Below, in pieces: positions 25,524 through 32,874 of a stretch of DNA of 60,913 bases. The notes beneath the pieces were generated by a model. That model saw only the letters and a program-made list of their open reading frames with translations. It searched no databases and had not been told where the DNA came from. A program made the position numbers and the translations under genes. The DNA comes from Lentisphaeria bacterium (GTDB taxonomy: Bacteria; Verrucomicrobiota; Lentisphaeria; Victivallales; Victivallaceae), in contig JAFVZB010000055.1 in the NCBI GenBank assembly GCA_017508385.1, positions 1 to 60,913 of the forward strand. The letters run 5' to 3'. How positions within the stretch are numbered: the stretch's first letter is position 1; every line of letters begins with the position of its first letter.

Positions 25524-25577
25524 ATATCAAGGAACACAAAATATTTAAATGTGAAAACAAATTTCAAAAGGTGCAAT

Positions 25578-27872
25578 ATGGTAGAATATCTGCAATCAAT
25601 CAACTGGAATCTTCCGCTTATTCTGGGAATCGTCGTCGGAGTATTGCTCATAATGCTGCTCTTTTTCCCGGGGGCTCTTCTGAAATGTCTGGCATTCGTG
25701 CTCGGCCACACCATTTTCCGCATCAGACGCATCAATGCGGATTATATTCCGGTGTCAGGTCCGGTACTGCTGGTATCGAACCATGTGTCTGTATTTGACC
25801 TTCTGGTCATCCAGTCACTCAGCCACAGAAGAGTGCGCTTTCTGGTGAGACAATCCCTGCTCAACAAACTCTTTTTCCTGAGACCGCTCTTTTTCTTCTT
25901 CGGAGTCATCGGAGTTCCCGACGGCCGCCACCCCAAGAAGATGAAACAGTTCTTCGGACGTGTGCACGAACTGCTCAAACATGACGAGGTCGTCTGCCTC
26001 TTCCCCGAGGGCGGAATTTCCGGAAACGGAAACCTCATGCGTTTCAAATCAAGTGCCGCTCCGTTCCTGCCTGACGGCGTCGAGACACTGGTCATCCCGG
26101 TGCGCATCGGAATGCTTCACGGCAGAGTTTTCTCTCTCTACAATGGAAAAATAAAATTCAACCGTCCTGACCGTCTGCCCATCGATTACAGCGTGATTTG
26201 CGGCGAGCCCGTTGACGACGGATTGAGCGCATTTGAGCTGCGCAGCCGTATTTCAGAGCTGGGTGCCGAGGCAGAAAAACTTCCGCAGCCCGGAGAACTG
26301 CCGGTGCACAGTGCCTTCCTCTACCGTGCAAAACGCAAATGGTTTGCCAAGACCTATCTCGATGCCCAGCCGCTTTCCGGCAAAAACATTTCCGACTTTT
26401 CACTGCTGGTGCGCAGTATCATCATGTCCCGCAAGATCCGTGAGCTCGACCCCGGCAAAGAGGGTTACTGCGGAGTATTGCTTCCCAACTGTGTCAACAT
26501 GACCGCCCTTATGATGGGTGTGCTCTTTGCAGACCGCACTCCGGCTGTCATCAACTTCAGCGCAGGACAGAGCGTAGCCATCGAATCCGCCCGCAGAGCC
26601 GGTGTCAAGACCATCTTCACCAGCAGAAAATTCGTTGACAAGCTCAAGTGGGAAGTCACTCCTGAAATGGTCTTCCTCGAGGATATCGCAAAATCCGTCA
26701 CCAAAGCAGAGAAGTACAAGTGGATTCTGCTCACCATGCTGCTGCCCAAACGTATTTTGCTTCACAACGTCTCTCCGTTGAGCTGCTTCAACACCCTGCA
26801 TCAGGCGGTTCTGCTCTTTTCGAGCGGCTCGACCGGCAAACCCAAGGGCGTCATGCTCACTCACCGCAACATCAACTGCGACATCTGGAGCTTCCGCCGT
26901 ATGCTCGCACTCAACAGCAAGGATAAAGTCGCAGGTAACCTGCCGCTCTTCCACGCTTTCGGTTACACTGTTGAATTTGCGTTCCCCGCACAGGTCGGTA
27001 TTCCGGTGGTCTATGTAATGAATCCGCTCGGTGTTACGGATATTCTCGATGCCATCCAGAATTTCAAAATCACCGTCATCTGCGCCACTCCGACCTTCCT
27101 GCAGCGTTATATCCACAAGGCGACAAAGGAGCAGCTTGAATCCCTGCGTCTGGTCATCACCGGAGCTGAAAAACTTCGCCGTGAACTTGCCGACAAGTTC
27201 TACAATCTCACCGGCAAAGAGGTTATTGAAGGCTTCGGATGCACCGAACTTTCACCCATCGTTGCCGTCAACTTCAACAACTCCATCTTTGATATGCACA
27301 GCCGCTCATCCAAGGTCGGCAGTATCGGTTCCGCTCTGCCCGGAACCCATGTCCGCATCGTTGACACCGAGACCGGCGTTGAACTCGGCCCCGGCGTTTC
27401 AGGCAGAATGCAGGTCAAAGGAGGTATCGTCATGAAGGGATATCTCAACGATCAGGAGCAGACCAATCTGGTCATCCAGAACGGTTACTATGACACCGGA
27501 GATATCGCCAAGATGGATAGCGAGGGCTTCATCTACATCACCGGACGTGCCTCAAGATTTTCCAAGATCGGCGGCGAGATGGTTCCGCACGAAAAGGTTG
27601 AAGAGGAACTCATGCGTGTCACTCAGAGCGAGACCCGTGATGTCGCTGTCACCGGAAAGAGCGACAGCAAAAAGGGTGAAAAAATCATAGTCTTTTACAG
27701 CAATGCCGAACTGGATGTTCCCGCATTGCTCGAAAAACTCAAAGAGAGCGATATGCCGAACATCTGGATTCCCAAGGCGGGAGATTTCCACTATATCGAG
27801 ACTCTTCCTCTGCTCGGCAGCGGAAAACTTGACCTGCGCAAACTCAAAGAGCTCGCCGAAGCTCTCGACTGA
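25578..27872 (+). CDS. aas: Acyltransferase/acyl-ACP synthetase fusion (Aas-like)
   Basis: This 764-residue membrane protein fuses two enzymes. After an N-terminal membrane helix (about 12-35), a PlsC-type acyltransferase domain shows NHVSVFDLL (HxxxxD) and FPEGGISGNG. From about residue 250 an AMP-forming acyl ligase domain shows LFSSGSTGKPKGVMLTHRN, GFGCTELSP, YDTGDIAKMDSEGF and GRASRFSKIGGEMV. The architecture equals E. coli Aas, which re-acylates lysophospholipid using acyl-ACP. The start at 25578 follows AAAGGTG; an upstream frame start lies in the promoter region. It heads an operon with three lipopolysaccharide-type genes. Confidence 0.9.
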   Translation: MVEYLQSINWNLPLILGIVVGVLLIMLLFFPGALLKCLAFVLGHTIFRIRRINADYIPVSGPVLLVSNHVSVFDLLVIQSLSHRRVRFLVRQSLLNKLFFLRPLFFFFGVIGVPDGRHPKKMKQFFGRVHELLKHDEVVCLFPEGGISGNGNLMRFKSSAAPFLPDGVETLVIPVRIGMLHGRVFSLYNGKIKFNRPDRLPIDYSVICGEPVDDGLSAFELRSRISELGAEAEKLPQPGELPVHSAFLYRAKRKWFAKTYLDAQPLSGKNISDFSLLVRSIIMSRKIRELDPGKEGYCGVLLPNCVNMTALMMGVLFADRTPAVINFSAGQSVAIESARRAGVKTIFTSRKFVDKLKWEVTPEMVFLEDIAKSVTKAEKYKWILLTMLLPKRILLHNVSPLSCFNTLHQAVLLFSSGSTGKPKGVMLTHRNINCDIWSFRRMLALNSKDKVAGNLPLFHAFGYTVEFAFPAQVGIPVVYVMNPLGVTDILDAIQNFKITVICATPTFLQRYIHKATKEQLESLRLVITGAEKLRRELADKFYNLTGKEVIEGFGCTELSPIVAVNFNNSIFDMHSRSSKVGSIGSALPGTHVRIVDTETGVELGPGVSGRMQVKGGIVMKGYLNDQEQTNLVIQNGYYDTGDIAKMDSEGFIYITGRASRFSKIGGEMVPHEKVEEELMRVTQSETRDVAVTGKSDSKKGEKIIVFYSNAELDVPALLEKLKESDMPNIWIPKAGDFHYIETLPLLGSGKLDLRKLKELAEALD

Positions 27873-27896
27873 CAGAAGGATTTTTCACTTAACAAC

Positions 27897-28715
27897 ATGG
27901 ATACCAATGAACCGGGGATGCCGCTTGCTGAATTGACAGCGATCATCCCCAATTACAAGACACCGGAGCTGATACGCATTTGTCTGCGTCTGCTCAAAAA
28001 AAACAGTGACCTCAGCAAACTCAAAGTGCTGGTCATCGACAACGACAGTGCCGACGACTCACTTGACTACTTGAGGTCGCTCGACTGGATAACTCTCATT
28101 GAGAGAAAAAATTGTGAACATGAAAACGGTCCGTTGATGCACTGCCGTGCGTTGGATATGGCTTTGGAGCAGGTTGATACTCCTTTCGTCATGGTGATGC
28201 ACACCGACACTTTCATGATTTCTGATAAATGGCAGGAGTTCCTGATGGGGGAATTCACCTCTCCTCAGGTTGCCGGAGTCGGAAGTTGGAAGCTGGAAAA
28301 TCCTCCGGGATTTTTCAAACGCCTCGGTCAGAAACTTGAGGATATCCTGCGCCTGGTGAGGACCGGCAAAGAGAAACCCCGTCCGCTGTTCCTGCGCAGT
28401 CACTGCGCCGTTTACCGCACGGCTCTCTTAAAGAAGCACACAAATGGCTTCGAGGATTTCGGCACTGCCGGTGAAGCCGCTCATAAACATCTGGTCGATG
28501 CCGGTTTTGAAATGAAATTTCTTGAATCAGCAGTGCTCGGAAAATATATGCGTCACATCAACCACGCTACTCAGATACTCAATCCGGTAGCAGGTTCAAA
28601 CAGCAGAACCGCCAAAGCCGCCGCCCGAAAGCGGCTGGCAAAAGAGCTCGGAGTTCCGGGATACCGCAACATTCTGCTTGACGACAGTTTCGACCGTTCC
28701 GGAGAGAGCAAATGA
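27897..28715 (+). CDS. Glycosyltransferase family 2
   Basis: This 272-residue cytoplasmic enzyme has the GT-A fold start LTAIIPNYKTPELIRICLRL, then VLVIDNDSADDSLDYL and the metal-binding MVMHTDTF. It should move a sugar from a nucleotide donor to an envelope acceptor. The start at 27897 has AAGGA but at long spacing; an ATG at 27918 is an alternative. The gene overlaps the next by four bases and follows the Aas-like gene by 24. Substrates are not readable. Confidence 0.85.
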   Translation: MDTNEPGMPLAELTAIIPNYKTPELIRICLRLLKKNSDLSKLKVLVIDNDSADDSLDYLRSLDWITLIERKNCEHENGPLMHCRALDMALEQVDTPFVMVMHTDTFMISDKWQEFLMGEFTSPQVAGVGSWKLENPPGFFKRLGQKLEDILRLVRTGKEKPRPLFLRSHCAVYRTALLKKHTNGFEDFGTAGEAAHKHLVDAGFEMKFLESAVLGKYMRHINHATQILNPVAGSNSRTAKAAARKRLAKELGVPGYRNILLDDSFDRSGESK

Positions 28716-29830
28716 AAATAGCTATTGCCATTTTCAAATACTTTGCTCCGTCAAGCGGAATACAGAGCGATGTTCTGCCGCTGGCTGACGAACTCAATCA
28801 GAGGGGACACGAGGTAGTACTCTACTGTTCGAGTTGGGATGCTCCTGCCGCTCCTGCGTGGCTCAAGGTGCAGATGGTATCAGCAGACAGCTTCAACAAT
28901 GCCAGAAGGTCAAAACTCTTCATCAAAAACCTGCGCCGAATGCTTGAAAGTGACCCTGCCGATATTCTCGTGGCATTCAACCGTATCCCGGGAGCTGACT
29001 TCTATATTGCCGGCGACCGTCCCGTGGCAATGCAGGAAGCCGGATTTTTCCAGAAACTTTCGTTGCGTTACCGCCGCAACGCCGCACTTGAGAGGGAGAT
29101 ACTGAGCAAAGAATCCAAGACTAAGATCCTCTGCATCTCGCCGAGGCAGAAACTTGAATATATCAGAAATTACGGTACTCCGGAAGAGAGATTTTTTCTC
29201 ATGCCTGCCGGAATTCCGGTCAATCGCAAACTGCGCCCTGACGCTGACCAAATCAGAGAACGGGTGAGGAGCTCCCTCGGAGTCGCCGACAACCAGATTC
29301 TGCTGCTTTCAGAGGGTGTCAATCCCGGAGTCATCGGGGCAGACCGTGCCATTGCCGCCATTGCCGCCCTGCCCGAAGAGCTGCAGCAGATGGTAAAACT
29401 CGTGATATGCTGCCGGGGAAATCTCAAAAAACTGCAGACGCTTTCAAACCGGCTCGGAGTGGATGACTATGTGGATATAATTGTTCCTGACGGAGATCTG
29501 CTCGACCTCTTTCCGGCAGCAGATTTACTGCTCTACCCGGCAAGAAATGAGACTTCCGGAATTGCTCCGTTGGAGTCTATTGCCTCCGGAACTCCGGTGC
29601 TGGCGAGTCCGAACCACGGCTGGGATCATATCGTACAGGAATCAGGAAGCATCGTGTTGCCGTCTCCGTTCAAGCGTGAAAATCTCATCTCTGCGTTAAA
29701 AATGCTTTTGCTCGCTCCTGAGCAGATCGAAGACATGAAACGCCAGGTGACCGAATACGCACGGACTGCTGACTTCTACCGCCGCAGTGAATTTGCCGCC
29801 AATGCAATTACAGGGGTCGCAAATGAGTGA
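28712..29830 (+). CDS. Glycosyltransferase family 4 (WaaG-like)
   Basis: This 372-residue GT-B enzyme begins KIAIAIFKYFAPSSGIQSDV, matching the WaaG (RfaG) group of lipopolysaccharide core glucosyltransferases. The C-terminal donor domain has LYPARNETSGIAPLESIASG, where the nucleotide-sugar-binding Glu pair sits, and GTPVLASPNHG. It probably adds a hexose to heptose in the core at the inner membrane. Coupling to the RfaP-like gene next to it (8-base overlap) repeats the order known from enterobacterial waa clusters. Confidence 0.85.
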   Translation: MKIAIAIFKYFAPSSGIQSDVLPLADELNQRGHEVVLYCSSWDAPAAPAWLKVQMVSADSFNNARRSKLFIKNLRRMLESDPADILVAFNRIPGADFYIAGDRPVAMQEAGFFQKLSLRYRRNAALEREILSKESKTKILCISPRQKLEYIRNYGTPEERFFLMPAGIPVNRKLRPDADQIRERVRSSLGVADNQILLLSEGVNPGVIGADRAIAAIAALPEELQQMVKLVICCRGNLKKLQTLSNRLGVDDYVDIIVPDGDLLDLFPAADLLLYPARNETSGIAPLESIASGTPVLASPNHGWDHIVQESGSIVLPSPFKRENLISALKMLLLAPEQIEDMKRQVTEYARTADFYRRSEFAANAITGVANE

Positions 29831-30626
29831 AATCTTCATCTCTCCTGAGCTCGAAAAACACTTTTCAAAGGATGAAAAGTCGCTCTTTGACAAAGTTTTC
29901 CACCTCGAAGGCGAGGATTTCCGTCTGGTGAAAGCGAGACGCACTTTCCGTTTTGAGCTCGAAGGCAGAGGATATTTTGCAAAAGTCCACCACGGAATCG
30001 GCTGGAAAGAGATAATAAAAGACCTTATCCAATTCAAAATGCCCATTCTCGGAGCTGAAAATGAGTACCGGGCGATACGCCATCTCGAAAGCATCGGCGT
30101 TCCGACCATGCGTTGTGCGGCATTCGGCAGGCGGGGCATAAATCCTGCCCGTCAGGAGTCATTCATCATCACCGATGAATTGAAAAACATGGCAAGTCTC
30201 GAAGATTTTGTCAAAGATGAGCGTTTTCCGCAGTTCAGAAGTCAAATTCTCGACTTCCTCGCCGACGCTCTGGGCAAAATGCACGCTTCGGGAATAAATC
30301 ACCGTGACTGTTACATCTGCCACTTTCTGCTCGACCTCAACAAACTTGCCGATGATACAGTGACTCTTCACGTCATCGACCTGCACCGGGCACAGATACG
30401 CAAAAAAGTTCCGTTCCGCTATCTGGTAAAAGACGTTGCCGGAATACTCTTTTCGAGTTTCGACCTCACTCCGACCCCAAGCGAGGTCACACGGTTCATC
30501 GAGCTTTACAGCCGTCACAATCCCGCATTTACCTTACAGAACAACCCTGAATTCTGGCAAAAGGTATATAAAGCCGCCCGCAAGCTCTACAAAAAAGAGT
30601 TCGGCAGGGATATCGAACTGCAATAA
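29823..30626 (+). CDS. rfaP: Lipopolysaccharide core heptose(I) kinase, RfaP-like
   Basis: This 267-residue kinase resembles RfaP/WaaP, which phosphorylates the first core heptose and so lets divalent cations bridge lipopolysaccharide molecules. The motifs KARRTFRFELEGRGYFAKVH, IITDEL, HRDCYICHFLL (catalytic Asp) and HVIDLHRAQIR (metal-binding Asp) fit the family. The ATG at 29823 overlaps the WaaG-like stop. It ends the operon at a strong terminator. Together with the family 9 heptosyltransferase it indicates a heptose-containing core. Confidence 0.9.
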   Translation: MSEIFISPELEKHFSKDEKSLFDKVFHLEGEDFRLVKARRTFRFELEGRGYFAKVHHGIGWKEIIKDLIQFKMPILGAENEYRAIRHLESIGVPTMRCAAFGRRGINPARQESFIITDELKNMASLEDFVKDERFPQFRSQILDFLADALGKMHASGINHRDCYICHFLLDLNKLADDTVTLHVIDLHRAQIRKKVPFRYLVKDVAGILFSSFDLTPTPSEVTRFIELYSRHNPAFTLQNNPEFWQKVYKAARKLYKKEFGRDIELQ

Positions 30627-30637
30627 TCCATCAATCC

Positions 30638-30662
30638 ACGGCAGACTCCTGCCGTTTTTTTT
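30638..30662 (+). terminator. Intrinsic terminator of the envelope operon
   Basis: ACGGCAG (30638-30644), loop ACTC, CTGCCGT (30649-30655), then a run of T. It lies 12 bases past the RfaP-like stop codon. Confidence 0.9.
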
Positions 30663-30760
30663 GCGCCATCTTCTTTACATCACAGTGCCATATAATGACA
30701 CTTTTGTGCCAAAACAGTGTTTTTTTTACAAAATTCCTGATTTTGACTGTTCAAAAAAGC

Positions 30761-30789
30761 TTGTAAAAAAAATAAATACATGACATATT
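30761..30789 (+). promoter_or_regulatory. Possible promoter of pilin-like gene 1
   Basis: TTGTAA (30761-30766) and CATATT (30784-30789) are 17 bases apart, 48 bases before the start codon. The -10 box lacks its first T. Confidence 0.4.
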
Positions 30790-30836
30790 TACACCAGATA
30801 TCAGAACAATCAGTCCACCAAACAAGGAGTTTTACT

Positions 30837-31640
30837 ATGAAAAATTCACAAAAAACATGCTTCACCCTAATCGAACTGCTGGTCGTAATTGCGATCATCG
30901 CCATCCTCGCCGCCATCCTCATGCCTGCTCTTTCGTCAGCAAGAGAGCGGGCAAAATCCTCCACCTGTCAGAACAACCTGAAGACCAGTATGCTCTCTTT
31001 TCTCAGCTACGCTCAAGACTACAATGATGTTATCATGACCGACGGAACGTCTGGTTGGAAAAACTGGGTGCAGAACTACGGCAAAACAACCGGCAACAGA
31101 TATTTTAATCTGACAAAGTATGCCAAAAATGCCTTCGCGAACACGCAGGATATTTACCACAGCAAAACGGTCGAGTGTCCGGGAGCTTCGCTTTTTACAA
31201 TAGACAACAACTCCGCCGCCAGAGCCTACGGAATGCTTCATGCCTGGGAATATGCCAATGACCGCTGGTCAGAGGCAAGATTCGGTCAAATCGCAGTATC
31301 CAATCCTAAAAACGAGATTTTTTTCAAAAACAACTGCGACGGCACTGCCAAAAAAGGAGCATGGTATCTCAGGGCAGGCAGAATAAAAACTCCGAGCGAA
31401 TTCTGTTTTCTCGTTGACAGCAGAAGGTCAACAAATCATGCAGATGCAGGTAAAAGCTGGTGTCAGTGGTATGTTGACAAGGCTACAGATCATGGATTTG
31501 CTCCGTGTCATAACGGCAGAGGAAATATCGCTTTTATCGCCGGAAACGTTGCTTCACGCACCCCTGCCGAGGCGTTTTCGAGCACTTACAAAATCAAAGG
31601 CGGACTTGATGAAAATGGTTTTGTCATAAGTTACCAATAA
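30837..31640 (+). CDS. Prepilin-type secreted protein, pilin-like gene 1
   Basis: This 267-residue protein has an eight-residue leader then [20 protein letters not shown], the class III prepilin cleavage site and helix with Glu5, followed by [20 protein letters not shown]. It belongs to the large family of pseudopilin-like surface proteins expanded in Lentisphaerota and Planctomycetota. The globular domain ends with [20 protein letters not shown], like the metal-binding C-terminal motif of related proteins. AAGGAG precedes the ATG at 30837. It is about 88 percent identical by eye to the next gene, counting mature residues. The role is unknown; presentation on the cell surface or in a pseudopilus is the usual guess. 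Confidence 0.88.
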   Translation: MKNSQKTCFTLIELLVVIAIIAILAAILMPALSSARERAKSSTCQNNLKTSMLSFLSYAQDYNDVIMTDGTSGWKNWVQNYGKTTGNRYFNLTKYAKNAFANTQDIYHSKTVECPGASLFTIDNNSAARAYGMLHAWEYANDRWSEARFGQIAVSNPKNEIFFKNNCDGTAKKGAWYLRAGRIKTPSEFCFLVDSRRSTNHADAGKSWCQWYVDKATDHGFAPCHNGRGNIAFIAGNVASRTPAEAFSSTYKIKGGLDENGFVISYQ

Positions 31641-31997
31641 GCAAAGCAGTTTCAATTTCACGCAAAGAATCCTTGCCGGAAATTTGAGCAAAGAGCAAAG
31701 TCAGAAATTATTTCCATGCGGTGAAATGCTTGCAATGTTCGTGGCTTTCTTGTTAAATATTAAAGATTTGGTCGTTTTTAATATATAACAAGTCCCGACA
31801 ATTTCAATTAACTCCGGTAATTTTTACCGGAAAGTAGTGGGAGCACGCAAATGTTTTCATTGCCTGATAATAAATTTGTCCACCAAAATAATAATTTTGT
31901 CCAAACGATTGCACTTGCAAATTTTGCTTTTACGGTGTACAATATATATCATCGAACTACAAGTGTTTTTCCAAACCTAAAAAAGGAGTTTGACAAA
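31641..31997. other. Intergenic region of 357 bases between the pilin-like genes
   Basis: No gene was seen. It contains a small hairpin (CCGGTAA-TTT-TTACCGG near 31813-31829) and the promoter of pilin-like gene 2 at 31915-31943. The upstream flank of gene 1 is not repeated here, so the gene pair did not arise by simple duplication including upstream DNA. Confidence 0.6.
31915..31943 (+). promoter_or_regulatory. Predicted promoter of pilin-like gene 2 and the hydrolase gene
   Basis: TTGCAA (31915-31920) and TACAAT (31938-31943) are 17 bases apart, 54 bases before the start codon. Confidence 0.6.
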
Positions 31998-32858
31998 ATG
32001 AAAAAAAATTCAGCACAGCAAATCAATCGCACAGAGAGGGAGTTTTCCTCACTTAAGCAAGTGAGGAAACCCATGGGTTTCACCCTCATTGAGCTGTTGG
32101 TGGTCATCGCCATCATCGCTATTCTCGCTGCAATCCTGATGCCTGCACTTTCATCAGCAAGAGAGCGGGCAAAATCCTCCACCTGTCAGAACAATTTGAA
32201 GTCCACCATGCTCTCCTTTCTCAGCTACGCTCAAGACTACAATGATGTTATCATGACCGACGGAACGTCAAACTGGAAAAACTGGGTGCAGAACTACGGC
32301 AAAACAACCGGCAACAAATATTTTAACCTGACAAAGTATGCCAAGAAAGCCTTCGAGAACACGCAGGTTGTTTACCACGGCAAAACGCTCGAGTGTCCGG
32401 GAGCTTCGCCTTTTACAATAAACGACGACACCCCCGTCAGAGCCTACGGAATGATTAGTGCATGGGAATATGCCAATGACCGCTGGTCAGAGGCAAGATT
32501 CGGTCAAATCGCAGTATCCAATCCTAAAAACGAGATTTTTTTCAACAACAACTGCGACGGCACTGCCAAAAAAGGAGCATGGTATCTCAGGGCAGGCAGA
32601 ATAAAAACTCCGAGCGAATTCTGTTTCCTCGTTGACAGCAGAATGGCGGCAACTCATGCAAATGCCGGACAAAGCTGGTCTCAGTGGTATGTTGACAGGT
32701 CAACAACTAACGGCTTTGCTCCGTGCCACAACGGCAGAGGAAACATCGCTTTTATCGCCGGAAACGTTGCTTCACGCACCCCTGCCGAGGCGTTTTCGAG
32801 CACTTACAAAATCAAAGGCGGACTTGATGAAAATGGTTTTGTCATAAGTTACCAATAA
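31998..32858 (+). CDS. Prepilin-type secreted protein, pilin-like gene 2
   Basis: This 286-residue paralogue of gene 1 has the same FTLIELL helix and an identical last 45 residues. Its leader is much longer, about 27 residues ([20 protein letters not shown] onward), and unrelated to that of gene 1. AAAAGGAG supports the ATG at 31998; the longer frame from 31851 overlaps the promoter and was rejected. Amino acid differences from gene 1 fall in patches, while long DNA stretches between them are identical. It is 16 bases upstream of a secreted glycoside hydrolase gene and probably co-transcribed with it. Confidence 0.88.
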   Translation: MKKNSAQQINRTEREFSSLKQVRKPMGFTLIELLVVIAIIAILAAILMPALSSARERAKSSTCQNNLKSTMLSFLSYAQDYNDVIMTDGTSNWKNWVQNYGKTTGNKYFNLTKYAKKAFENTQVVYHGKTLECPGASPFTINDDTPVRAYGMISAWEYANDRWSEARFGQIAVSNPKNEIFFNNNCDGTAKKGAWYLRAGRIKTPSEFCFLVDSRMAATHANAGQSWSQWYVDRSTTNGFAPCHNGRGNIAFIAGNVASRTPAEAFSSTYKIKGGLDENGFVISYQ

Positions 32859-32874
32859 TCAAAGGAATAATCCA

